This document shows, piece by piece, positions 7,903-15,805 of a stretch of DNA of 64,000 nucleotides (within the stretch, counting starts at the first letter, position 1; every line of letters starts with the position of its first letter). The position numbers and the translations under genes are program-made. Below the pieces are notes generated by a model. It worked only from the letters and a program-made list of their open reading frames with translations, was not told the DNA's origin and did not search any database. Origin of the DNA: JBGTCD01 sp041749015 (GTDB lineage Bacteria > Bacteroidota > Bacteroidia > Cytophagales > Cyclobacteriaceae); the NCBI GenBank assembly GCA_041749015.1, contig JBGTCD010000108.1, forward strand, positions 8,082-72,081, written 5' to 3'.

Positions 7903-10376
7903 CAGGTATTTTCTGAATTCCGGAAATCCGGATTATTGTAAGGCCCTTTAGGTTCCTGGGGTTGTCCGTTTTCCGGGTCCACCAGCTTAATGCGGTTTAA
8001 ATTTATTTCCTCGTCCTCATCTTCCCGGTAAAAGCGGTCTTCAAACTGGTCGATGAGCTTTTTCTTTGCCAGGGAGTATTTGCCGGAATCGAAAGTCAAA
8101 AGCAATGCAGGAAGCACGATCAAATTGGTAAACATGGCAATGAGCAATGTAATAGAGGTCAGAATGCCCAGGGCCACAGTGCCTCCAAAGTCAGACCAGG
8201 CAAAAATTACAAATCCGGCAAAAAGGATGACAGAAGTGTATATCATGCTCATGCCGGTTTCTCGTAAACTCTTGCTTACTGCTACAGGCACAAAAAATCT
8301 ATTGGCAAAAAGCTCCTGCCGGTATTTTGATAAAAAGTGAATGGAGTCGTCTACTGAAATACCAAAAGCAATGCTAAAAATTAATGCGGTACTAGGCTTG
8401 AGTGGAATACCCATATAACCCATGAACCCGGCGGTAATGATCAATGGCACAAAATTAGGGATCATGGAGATCAAGATCATTCTGAAATTTGAAAACAACA
8501 ATCCCATGATCACCGAAATAATCAGAAATGCCAAAAGCAGACTGAATCTAAGATTTTGCACCAAAAACTTATTGCCCTTTACAAACAGTGGTGAGGTACC
8601 GGTCACCACAAGGTCCAAACCAGAATCTTCAAAATGGGAGTCAATTTCTGGCTGAATCACATCATTGATCAGGGCCTCCATTTTGATTGACCCTATATCG
8701 GCAACGTGTAGTGAAATCCGCATGGTCTGGGAGGTGCTGTCAACAAAGGAATTTAAAATTTCGGAGCTGTCAGATTGTGACCGCATGTAGCGCAGAATAT
8801 AGCCGCGCTCCCGGTTGTTGGGTAAGGAATACCGCTCCGGATTATTATTATAAAATGCCTGCTTGGAGGCTTTGATCAAACTTACAATTGAAACGGGTTT
8901 GGAAATATGTTCCAGGCTGTCAAGAAATTGCTCAAATTCATCAATCTGCTCCAAAGTGCGCGCCTGCAGCACGCCACGTTTCACGCCGGTATTAACGATG
9001 ACCTCCAATGGCATGATACCGCTGAAATTGGCTTCGAAAAAATCCAGGTCCTGTTTGATACGACTTTTTTCAGGGATATCATCGACGATGTAGGATATGG
9101 ATTGAAGCTTATTCATCCCAAACAAAGAAATGACTACAACTATGGCAGTGACCACATAGATGTAAATTCTATGCCGATGTACCAGAAGGTCCAGTAAAGT
9201 TAACACCTTGTCAAAAGGTCTTAATTTGAGGTGGCGCAGTTGCTTGCCGGAAGGTGGTGGCATCCAACTGAAAACTCCTGGAATGAGGATCATACTCACC
9301 AGGAAGGTAGCCATGATATTGATACCAGCCACCACCCCAAATTCCTGAAGAATTACGATATCTGTTGTAATTAAAACGAGAAATCCAATGGCAGTGGTGA
9401 AGTTGGTAATTAATGTGACGATCCCGATTTTTCGCACTACCCTACTGATGGCCATCATTTTATTACCATGATGGAGGTACTCCTGGTGGTATTTATTCAG
9501 CAGGTACACGCTGTTGGGTATCCCAATCACCACGATCACGGGGGGTATGAGCCCGGTGAGAATAGTTATTTTGTAATCCAGAAGTGCTAAAGTACCAAGC
9601 ACCCACAGCACCACTACAGCGATGATGATCATAGGAAAAACCACTGCCGTCCAGGATCTGAAAAGGAGGAGCAAAATAAGCCCGGTTACCAAAACAGAGA
9701 GAAACAAAAACAGCTTCATCTCATTGGCCACTTGACCTGCGATTACTGACCTTATGATCGGAAGCCCTGAGTAGTGGAGGTCGATCCCGGTTTCTTTGGT
9801 GAATTGTTTGCCTTCCTCAATGATTGCATCGGTAAGACCAATCCGGTTTTTGGTATTTAAAATATCCTTGCTGATGGTGGCAAGCATGAGCAAAGCACCA
9901 TTGTCTTCATTGATGATTTGTCCGGCATAAAACTTTTGGTCGAAGGCTACCCGGAGCATGCTGTCAAGGTCTTCCTGGGTGCCGGGAATATTCTTAGGAA
10001 AAATATCCCTGAGTACGAATCTTGTTTCTGCAGTATCCTTTTCAAGTCTTTTGAGAATGGGCAGCCCTATGGCATCAGTGATCCCATCCATTTGAAAAAT
10101 GGAAAGTGCTAATGCCTGAAATTTTCTGAAGTTCTCAATTTCGAAAATGGCACTGTCCCTTAAACCGATGGCTACAAAGTTGCCATCGTCTCCAAATAAG
10201 GCTCTAAATTCCTTAAGCTCAATCATGTCGGGATCGTCATCCGGCACGGTGTTGGCAAAGTCATAACTCATCTCAACTTTTGAGGCATGGTAGCCCATAA
10301 AAACGGTTACTATTACCAGGATAATCAGCAAGCTGAGCCGGTACTTAATTATGTTATGAGCAATTTTGGTCCACAT
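7902..10376 (-). CDS. MMPL/RND-family membrane transporter
   Basis: An 824-residue exporter of the MMPL/RND superfamily. It has two repeats, each of one transmembrane helix, a large periplasmic loop and a five-helix bundle, about twelve helices in all. The helices LSLLIILVIVTVFMGYHA (start), LFLFLSVLVTGLILLLLF (first bundle) and LLLAFLIISVIMGLLFS (second bundle) are visible, as are the Asp/Ser-rich segment IAFGISVDDSIHFLSKYR and a charged C-terminal tail. Relatives export lipids, hopanoids or other hydrophobic molecules; the substrate here is unknown. The ATG at 10376 is preferred over a TTG at 10394 because the TTG lies inside the candidate -7 promoter element. It ends in a TGATG overlap with ileS. 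Confidence 0.88.
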   Translation of the reverse strand: MWTKIAHNIIKYRLSLLIILVIVTVFMGYHASKVEMSYDFANTVPDDDPDMIELKEFRALFGDDGNFVAIGLRDSAIFEIENFRKFQALALSIFQMDGITDAIGLPILKRLEKDTAETRFVLRDIFPKNIPGTQEDLDSMLRVAFDQKFYAGQIINEDNGALLMLATISKDILNTKNRIGLTDAIIEEGKQFTKETGIDLHYSGLPIIRSVIAGQVANEMKLFLFLSVLVTGLILLLLFRSWTAVVFPMIIIAVVVLWVLGTLALLDYKITILTGLIPPVIVVIGIPNSVYLLNKYHQEYLHHGNKMMAISRVVRKIGIVTLITNFTTAIGFLVLITTDIVILQEFGVVAGINIMATFLVSMILIPGVFSWMPPPSGKQLRHLKLRPFDKVLTLLDLLVHRHRIYIYVVTAIVVVISLFGMNKLQSISYIVDDIPEKSRIKQDLDFFEANFSGIMPLEVIVNTGVKRGVLQARTLEQIDEFEQFLDSLEHISKPVSIVSLIKASKQAFYNNNPERYSLPNNRERGYILRYMRSQSDSSEILNSFVDSTSQTMRISLHVADIGSIKMEALINDVIQPEIDSHFEDSGLDLVVTGTSPLFVKGNKFLVQNLRFSLLLAFLIISVIMGLLFSNFRMILISMIPNFVPLIITAGFMGYMGIPLKPSTALIFSIAFGISVDDSIHFLSKYRQELFANRFFVPVAVSKSLRETGMSMIYTSVILFAGFVIFAWSDFGGTVALGILTSITLLIAMFTNLIVLPALLLTFDSGKYSLAKKKLIDQFEDRFYREDEDEEINLNRIKLVDPENGQPQEPKGPYNNPDFRNSENT

Positions 10377-10391
10377 ATTCGAAAAGCGCCA

Positions 10392-10399
10392 CAAAGGTA
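10392..10399 (-). promoter_or_regulatory. Candidate -7 promoter element for the MMPL exporter
   Basis: Read on the minus strand, this is TACCTTTG, a full match to the Bacteroidota -7 consensus TAnnTTTG. A TTTG lies 26 bases upstream, further than usual, so only the -7 element is convincing. The transcript would start about 13 bases before the ATG at 10376. Confidence 0.4.
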
Positions 10400-10540
10400 A
10401 GGATTTTTGAGTTCCCCTAGACTGTCAAACGTTCAAAACTATATGAATTGTTAAAGGTTGGGAAAAGTAATATTTTTAAATGCCCGATTTTCGAAATGGG
10501 CAGTTAAATATGTGCCATTAAAATAATATTGAGCATATAC

Positions 10541-11890
10541 TCAGGATTCGTAGTTATCGAAATAATAATCCACATAATCATGAATTTTAGTCACCAAATA
10601 ATATGGCAGATTCATTAAATAAAAGGGTTTTCCTGAAATGGCCTTGTGTTTTTCAATAGAAAATTTTCCTGAATAAAACCTTATGGCAAAATTTTGCCTA
10701 CTCTTATCCAAAAACTGGTGTAATGATTTTAGTTTGCCTGAAGATCCTGATTTGACTTCAATTGGTATTAATTTGCCCCTGGCCGGATAGATGATGTCAA
10801 GTTCTGCGTCCGCATCTTTTTCTTCTCTTACCCAAAAATGGGGCTTAAAGGCTATTTCCTCATTTATAGAGATCAATTCCTGATATACAAGATGCTGAAT
10901 TATTCTGCCCTTATAAAACTGGTCCAATTCTTTTAAACCAATCATCTCAGCCTGTATTTGCAATGATTGATTTAATAATCCTGTATCCAAAAACTGAAGT
11001 CTTGGTCTTTTACGATAATCTGTGACTATTGGTGGCCTTAAGCTTGTCGAAGGATAAATTAATTGGATAATCCTTGCCTTATCAAGGGTCCTAAAACTTT
11101 CGCCCACCTCCCGTGACCGGTAATTAGAATTGCCAAATCTGGCAAATTTAATTCGGTCATTTTGGCTTGGAGCAGTTTCCATAATATGCCGGATGATCTT
11201 TCGTTCAGTATCATTTTTTCCATATTTTTCCACATCATCGCGATAGGCTTGCCAAAGGTTTCTGTAACTTTTTGAAAGCGCTTGAAGATTTCTATCTTCC
11301 AGATAACTTGCTACGATCCCAGGCATACCACCAATGATAGCATACTCATGAAAAAGCTTTAATAGAACATTGTGTGCATGCTGCTCAAGAGGAATTTTTT
11401 GAAGGGCCTCAAAAGCCGGTTTGTTTTCTGTGGCCATAATAAATTCCTGAAAATTCAGAGGATTGAGATAAAGGTAATCCACTCTGCCAACAGGAAAACT
11501 TTCAACATCTTTCAAAGCAAGCTCCAGTAATGACCCGGCCGCTATCACAAATAATTCAGGATGTTCCTCCAGAAAGAACCGTAATTTTTTTATGGCTTTT
11601 GGGGACTCCTGAATTTCATCGATGAAAAATAATGTATCGCCCTTAGAAATGTCCACCCCCTTTGAAAGACCAGCAGCGTTAATGATATCATGTATTTCAT
11701 CGAAATCAAATAGTGTTCTTTCTTCATCCTTTTCGAGATTTACCTCAATATAATTAGTGAATTCCTTTTTGAATTCCCTAACTAGGGTAGTCTTACCAAC
11801 CTGCCTGGCGCCGCGTATTAGCAATGGTTTTCTGTTGGAAGCCCCTTTCCATTTTAATAAATATTGGTATGCATTACGCTTGATTTTCAT
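10541..11890 (-). CDS. AAA-type ATPase with DUF4143 C-terminal domain
   Basis: A 449-residue protein of the widespread AAA_14/DUF4143 family, whose physiological role is not settled. Residues 20-40 contain the Walker A motif RGARQVGKTTLV; the Walker B segment is DTLFFIDEIQESPKAIKK. The C-terminal DUF4143 part resembles a PD-(D/E)XK nuclease core: AELDIIYPARGKLIPIEVKSG gives the acidic residue and the ExK pair. Length is normal and there is no damage. It lies downstream of dgt on the same strand, and the whole gap is filled by four 33-bp repeats, the last ending four bases before this ATG. The start codon overlaps, as ATGA, the end of an open frame running through the repeats. The repeats suggest special control of this gene. 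Confidence 0.85.
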   Translation of the reverse strand: MKIKRNAYQYLLKWKGASNRKPLLIRGARQVGKTTLVREFKKEFTNYIEVNLEKDEERTLFDFDEIHDIINAAGLSKGVDISKGDTLFFIDEIQESPKAIKKLRFFLEEHPELFVIAAGSLLELALKDVESFPVGRVDYLYLNPLNFQEFIMATENKPAFEALQKIPLEQHAHNVLLKLFHEYAIIGGMPGIVASYLEDRNLQALSKSYRNLWQAYRDDVEKYGKNDTERKIIRHIMETAPSQNDRIKFARFGNSNYRSREVGESFRTLDKARIIQLIYPSTSLRPPIVTDYRKRPRLQFLDTGLLNQSLQIQAEMIGLKELDQFYKGRIIQHLVYQELISINEEIAFKPHFWVREEKDADAELDIIYPARGKLIPIEVKSGSSGKLKSLHQFLDKSRQNFAIRFYSGKFSIEKHKAISGKPFYLMNLPYYLVTKIHDYVDYYFDNYES

Positions 11891-11894
11891 AGTA

Positions 11895-12015
11895 TTTGTA
11901 ACAAAGCGGGGGTAAAATTAGCAATAATTTGTAACAAAGCGGGGGTAAATTTTATAAAAATTTGTAACAAAGAGGGGGTAAAATAACCGAACTTTTGTAA
12001 CAAAGCGGGGGTAAA
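11895..12015 (-). repeat. Four direct repeats, 33-bp period, between dgt and the DUF4143 ATPase
   Basis: Copies lie at 11895-11916, 11928-11949, 11961-11982 and 11994-12015. Each is 22 bases, separated by 11 variable bases, so the period is exactly 33. On the plus strand each copy begins with the near-palindrome TTTGTAACAAA and continues GCGGGGGTAAA; the third copy has AG for GC and is otherwise identical. The array fills the space between the dgt stop and the ATPase start. Because 33 is a multiple of three, one minus-strand frame reads through all four copies as FTPALLQ or FTPSLLQ repeats. That frame starts inside the end of dgt (about 12075) and stops at 11887 in an ATGA overlap with the ATPase. 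Possible roles are an operator array, a translated leader or an RNA element. Confidence 0.9.
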
Positions 12016-12022
12016 CGATACC

Positions 12023-13378
12023 TCAGGTGCCTGGAATGGATATTCCTTTGATTTTCTTGAATAAGGAAACCGCAAAGCGATCGGTCATGCCAGAGATAAA
12101 ATCCAGTCCGCTGCGGACCACCTCGTAGGCGGAAGGTTCAGATCCGGTTTCCAAAGTGTACAAAGTTTCTTCAGGAATGATCCGCTTCAGGATTTTATCC
12201 CTGCTGGTTTTCCCCTCCTTATTGATATAATCACGAAGCAATGCCGGAATAAATACTTCCAGCAGCCCGGGTACCACTTCATATCCGGCAGCTTCTGTTT
12301 CTGTTACCGCCCTGGACCGGTAAATTTTTTCTATTGAGATATTTTTAATAGCCCTCATGGCACCTGCTGAGGGGAGTACATTGGTAAGAGCATGGTCAAA
12401 GGCTCCGGAAAGGATGTCTTGCTCATTATCAAGAAACAAGTTGGCTACCTCACGGGTCAGATGGTTGATCACTACGGCTCTGAGCATCCCGATTTTCTCA
12501 TTATTGCCATAGATGGGCTTCAGCTTTTCCGGCTTAAAATCCTTACCCAGTACAGCTGCGAGCAATTCACAGGTATCCTTAAAATTAATGAGCCCAAGGC
12601 GATGCCCGTCTTCCAGGTCTATAATATGATAACAAATATCATCGGCTGCCTCCACTAAAAATGCTAATGGATGCCTGGACCATGCTCCTTCCTGCCCCGG
12701 GATTGATGGTAAGTTGATTTCCCGGGCCAGGGATTGAAACAGGTGTTTTTCGGATTGAAAGTAGCCATATTTTTTCTGACTGGCTTTGTCAGGTTGGGCA
12801 TTTTTGAGAGCGGCTTCTCTGGGATACTTGGTGAAGGCTGCTAGGGTAGCATAGGTGAGTCTTAAGCCCTGGTATTGTGGCCTGTTGAGCATCCTGAATC
12901 CCTGAGCGTTTCCTTCAAAATGGATCAGGTCCTGCCATTCCTCCGGTGTTATCAATGGCTGAATGGCTTTCCCTTGCGGGTGGGTAGAAAAAAATTCTGA
13001 AATGGCCGTTTCGCCGGAATGCCCAAAGGGTGGATTGCCAATATCATGAGCAAGGCTGGCTGCCGCTACGATGGCCCCAATATCATTGAAGGTAAAATGC
13101 TCTTTGAGCTTAGGATATCTCTCGAGGATCTCATATCCTGCCAGTTTACCTAATGACCTGCCTACAGAAGATACTTCAAGGCTATGGGTGAGGCGTGTAT
13201 GCACAAAGTCGTGCTCGGGCAGGGGATGTACCTGGGTTTTGTCTTGAAGCCGGCGGAAGGGATAGGAGAATATGATCCGGTCGAAATCCTGCTCGAATGG
13301 ACTGCGCGTAGGATCTGGGGTCGCGGCCTTTTGGTCACCCATTCTTTTTCCTGACAATCTGTTCTCCCATTCATTCAT
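12023..13378 (-). CDS. dgt: dGTP triphosphohydrolase-like HD-domain protein
   Basis: Hydrolyses dGTP (or other dNTPs) to the nucleoside and triphosphate, affecting nucleotide pools. The 451-residue protein has the HD-domain signatures FVHTRLTHSLEVSSVGRSLG and SLAHDIGNPPFGHSGE. It also has the downstream ADDICYHIIDLEDG metal/substrate segment, all typical of Dgt-like enzymes of this length. The ATG at 13378 is chosen because it forms an ATGA overlap with the mtfA-like stop and gives a normal N-terminus (MNEWENRL); a longer frame to 13438 would run deep into the neighbour. It is third in a tightly packed glyS - peptidase - dgt unit. Confidence 0.9.
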   Translation of the reverse strand: MNEWENRLSGKRMGDQKAATPDPTRSPFEQDFDRIIFSYPFRRLQDKTQVHPLPEHDFVHTRLTHSLEVSSVGRSLGKLAGYEILERYPKLKEHFTFNDIGAIVAAASLAHDIGNPPFGHSGETAISEFFSTHPQGKAIQPLITPEEWQDLIHFEGNAQGFRMLNRPQYQGLRLTYATLAAFTKYPREAALKNAQPDKASQKKYGYFQSEKHLFQSLAREINLPSIPGQEGAWSRHPLAFLVEAADDICYHIIDLEDGHRLGLINFKDTCELLAAVLGKDFKPEKLKPIYGNNEKIGMLRAVVINHLTREVANLFLDNEQDILSGAFDHALTNVLPSAGAMRAIKNISIEKIYRSRAVTETEAAGYEVVPGLLEVFIPALLRDYINKEGKTSRDKILKRIIPEETLYTLETGSEPSAYEVVRSGLDFISGMTDRFAVSLFKKIKGISIPGT

Positions 13379-14187
13379 ATCAATACTTGTTTGGTATTTT
13401 CCATCACATGAGCCGGGTCCTGATTCAACAACCGGCACATGGCTTGATATAGTTCAGGATGTTGGTTGGCAAAACTACCGGAGCGTTCAAAAAAGTTTTC
13501 AAATGCTACGGCAAAAAACTCATGTTTATTGATGGCAGCATACGCTCTGAATAAATGGGGCACTCCGGATTTTATTTTTGGTATTTCTAAAGCGGCAAGT
13601 TCTTGCCACTGCTTGAAGTAGGTAAAATCCAGGAAGCCAAATTCACCATTATTGATGATATTTTCAAGTTTTATCGCATGAGCTATTTCATGAAGGCCGA
13701 GATTGAGGCCATCCTCTTTATCCAGATGGCCTTCCATAAAATTGTTCCATGAAAAGACGATTATTCCCCCACGGGGATTGACCTCTCCCTGGTGGTAGGT
13801 GCGGTTGATGGTGGAATAATACCGGTCGGGATAAATCAGTATTTTATCAAAATGGCGCAGTACCACCCCCGGAAATCCAAGCGTAGCCTGTGCCATACCT
13901 CCCGCAATTAATAACTTCATCATGGGAGTAACCTCCATGCCACCCCTGCCAATAAAAGCTTTAGTCCTGACAATATGATTGGCTTTGGCTTTAAACTTCT
14001 GCTGATGTTTAGAATTCAGCATTCTGTAATAAGGAAAATTGGTAAGAAGGGCCTGCTTTACATTAACCGGAAAGGGCTGCATGAGGTACGCCAGACGCAT
14101 GGACAAGTCCCTAAACCATGGCTCATTGCGGCTTTGCATCAGAAATACAAAGATGGCAACGCCGGCTATTACCAGGATTTTATCCAT
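13375..14187 (-). CDS. MtfA-family zinc metallopeptidase (M90)
   Basis: A 270-residue protein of the Mlc-titration-factor A family of zinc peptidases. After an N-terminal hydrophobic segment (ILVIAGVAIFVFL, residues 4-16) comes the soluble domain with the zinc motif HEIAH at residues 166-170, in GLHEIAHAIKLENI. The family-typical RGGIIVFSWNNF stands just before it. In E. coli MtfA binds the repressor Mlc; no Mlc homologue is in this window, so the partner is unknown here. It starts two bases after glyS and overlaps dgt by four bases, so the three are probably co-transcribed. Confidence 0.85.
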   Translation of the reverse strand: MDKILVIAGVAIFVFLMQSRNEPWFRDLSMRLAYLMQPFPVNVKQALLTNFPYYRMLNSKHQQKFKAKANHIVRTKAFIGRGGMEVTPMMKLLIAGGMAQATLGFPGVVLRHFDKILIYPDRYYSTINRTYHQGEVNPRGGIIVFSWNNFMEGHLDKEDGLNLGLHEIAHAIKLENIINNGEFGFLDFTYFKQWQELAALEIPKIKSGVPHLFRAYAAINKHEFFAVAFENFFERSGSFANQHPELYQAMCRLLNQDPAHVMENTKQVLI

Positions 14188-14189
14188 GA

Positions 14190-15761
14190 CTAAACCATTT
14201 CGAAAGCAGGAAGCTTTTTGAGCAAGGTTTTCATGGAAACCTTTTGATCAATGACCGCTGCGAGTTGATTGACGGCAATCCGCTCCTGGCGCATACTGTC
14301 TCTTTCCCTTATGGTTACGGTATCGTCAGTCAGAGTTTGATGGTCAATGGTAATACAAAATGGTGTACCCACCGCATCCTGGCGCCTATACCGCCGACCA
14401 ATGGCATCTTTCTCATCGTACTGACACTGAAAATCGAACTTCAAATCATTCATGATCTCACGGGCCTTTTCCGGGAGGCCGTCTTTTTTAATTAAAGGCA
14501 AAACAGCAGCTTGTACCGGAGCCAATGCAGGGGGAATTTTAAGGACTACCCGCTCTGAGCCGTCCTCCAGTTTTTCCTCTTCGTAACCAGCAGAAAGTAT
14601 GGCCAAAAACATACGGTCAAGCCCAATAGAGGTCTCAATGACATAGGGCACATAGCCCTTGTTTTCTTCAGGATCAAAAAATTGTAACTTTTTGCCGGAA
14701 TGCTCTTCATGGGCCTTTAGGTCAAAATCAGTTCTGGAGTGGATCCCTTCCAGCTCCTTAAAGCCCATTGGAAAATTAAACTCTACATCGCAAGCGGCGT
14801 TGGCATAATGCGCTAAATTCAAATGGTCATGAAATCTGTAATATGAAGTGTCAAACCCAAGATTCTTATGCCATTCCATACGATATTCCTTCCAGAACTC
14901 ATACCATTTCAGCTCCGATCCAGGCTTAACGAAATATTGCATTTCCATTTGCTCAAACTCCCGCATCCTGAAAATAAACTGCCTGGCAATAATTTCATTT
15001 CTGAAAGCCTTACCTATCTGGGCAATACCAAAAGGTACTTTTAGGCGGCCGGACTTCATCACATTCAGAAAATTAACAAAGATTCCCTGGGCGGTTTCAG
15101 GCCTCAGATAAATCTTATTGGCTCCTTCTGCCAGGGAACCCAGTTCGGTAGAAAACATCAAATTAAACTGGCGCACCTCCGTCCAGTTTCTTGATCCTGA
15201 TACCGGGTCTGCGATTTCCAGGTCTTCGATCAGGACTTTGATAGCAGCCAGGTCATTGGCGCCCATAGCCTCTTTGAGCCTGGTATTGATTTGGTCGATT
15301 TTCTCCTGATTGGCGACAACCCTGGGGTTAGTTTGCCGAAACATTTTTTCATCAAAATCCTTTCCAAACCGTTCCCCGGCCTTGTCAATTTCTTTCTGAA
15401 TTTTACCTTCTATTTTGCTGATATATTCTTCAATCAACACATCGGCACGGTATCGTTTTTTGGAATCCTTATTGTCAATCATGGGGTCATGGAAAGCATC
15501 CAAATGCCCAGAGGCCTTCCAGGTGGTAGGGTGCATGAATATTGCCGCATCAATACCCACAATATTTTCCTGAAGCTGGACCATGGCCTGCCACCAGTAT
15601 TTTTTAATATTGTTTTTTAGCAATACGCCATTTTGCCCATAATCGTAAGTGGCGCTGAGCCCGTCATAAATTTCACTCGATGGAAAAATAAAACCATACT
15701 CCTTGGCATGGCCGATTATTGCCTTGAGCAACCCCTCTGGTTGATTGTCATTTTTTGTCAT
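14190..15761 (-). CDS. glyS: Glycyl-tRNA synthetase, single-chain (alpha2) type
   Basis: Charges tRNA-Gly. This is the 523-residue homodimeric class II enzyme, not the bacterial alpha/beta form. The N-terminus has the family segment YGFIFPSSEIYDGLSATYDYG. Motif 2 is FRNEIIARQFIFRMREFEQM, and motif 3 lies in ETSIGLDRMFLAIL. The C-terminal anticodon-binding domain contains YDEKDAIGRRYRRQDAVGTPF. Candidate -7 element TATCTTTG lies only five bases before the ATG, so the transcript may have almost no leader. It heads the unit with the MtfA-like peptidase and dgt. Confidence 0.97.
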   Translation of the reverse strand: MTKNDNQPEGLLKAIIGHAKEYGFIFPSSEIYDGLSATYDYGQNGVLLKNNIKKYWWQAMVQLQENIVGIDAAIFMHPTTWKASGHLDAFHDPMIDNKDSKKRYRADVLIEEYISKIEGKIQKEIDKAGERFGKDFDEKMFRQTNPRVVANQEKIDQINTRLKEAMGANDLAAIKVLIEDLEIADPVSGSRNWTEVRQFNLMFSTELGSLAEGANKIYLRPETAQGIFVNFLNVMKSGRLKVPFGIAQIGKAFRNEIIARQFIFRMREFEQMEMQYFVKPGSELKWYEFWKEYRMEWHKNLGFDTSYYRFHDHLNLAHYANAACDVEFNFPMGFKELEGIHSRTDFDLKAHEEHSGKKLQFFDPEENKGYVPYVIETSIGLDRMFLAILSAGYEEEKLEDGSERVVLKIPPALAPVQAAVLPLIKKDGLPEKAREIMNDLKFDFQCQYDEKDAIGRRYRRQDAVGTPFCITIDHQTLTDDTVTIRERDSMRQERIAVNQLAAVIDQKVSMKTLLKKLPAFEMV

Positions 15762-15765
15762 GGCG

Positions 15766-15773
15766 CAAAGATA
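15766..15773 (-). promoter_or_regulatory. Candidate -7 promoter element of glyS
   Basis: Minus-strand TATCTTTG matches TAnnTTTG exactly. No good TTTG is found 17-23 bases upstream. The element ends five bases before the glyS ATG at 15761, so transcription would start within a few bases of the start codon, implying a leaderless or very short-leader mRNA. Confidence 0.4.
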
Positions 15774-15805
15774 GATAAATTGGTAAAAAAGGGCTCTTGA
15801 AATAT

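Noticed and set aside
10541..11890. Toxin-antitoxin or defence ATPase
   Set aside because: DUF4143 ATPases occur widely outside defence loci, and no partner gene or defence neighbour is present.
11895..12015. CRISPR array
   Set aside because: Repeats are 22 bases with only 11-base spacers, there are four copies, the units hold a short dyad and G tract, and no cas gene is present.
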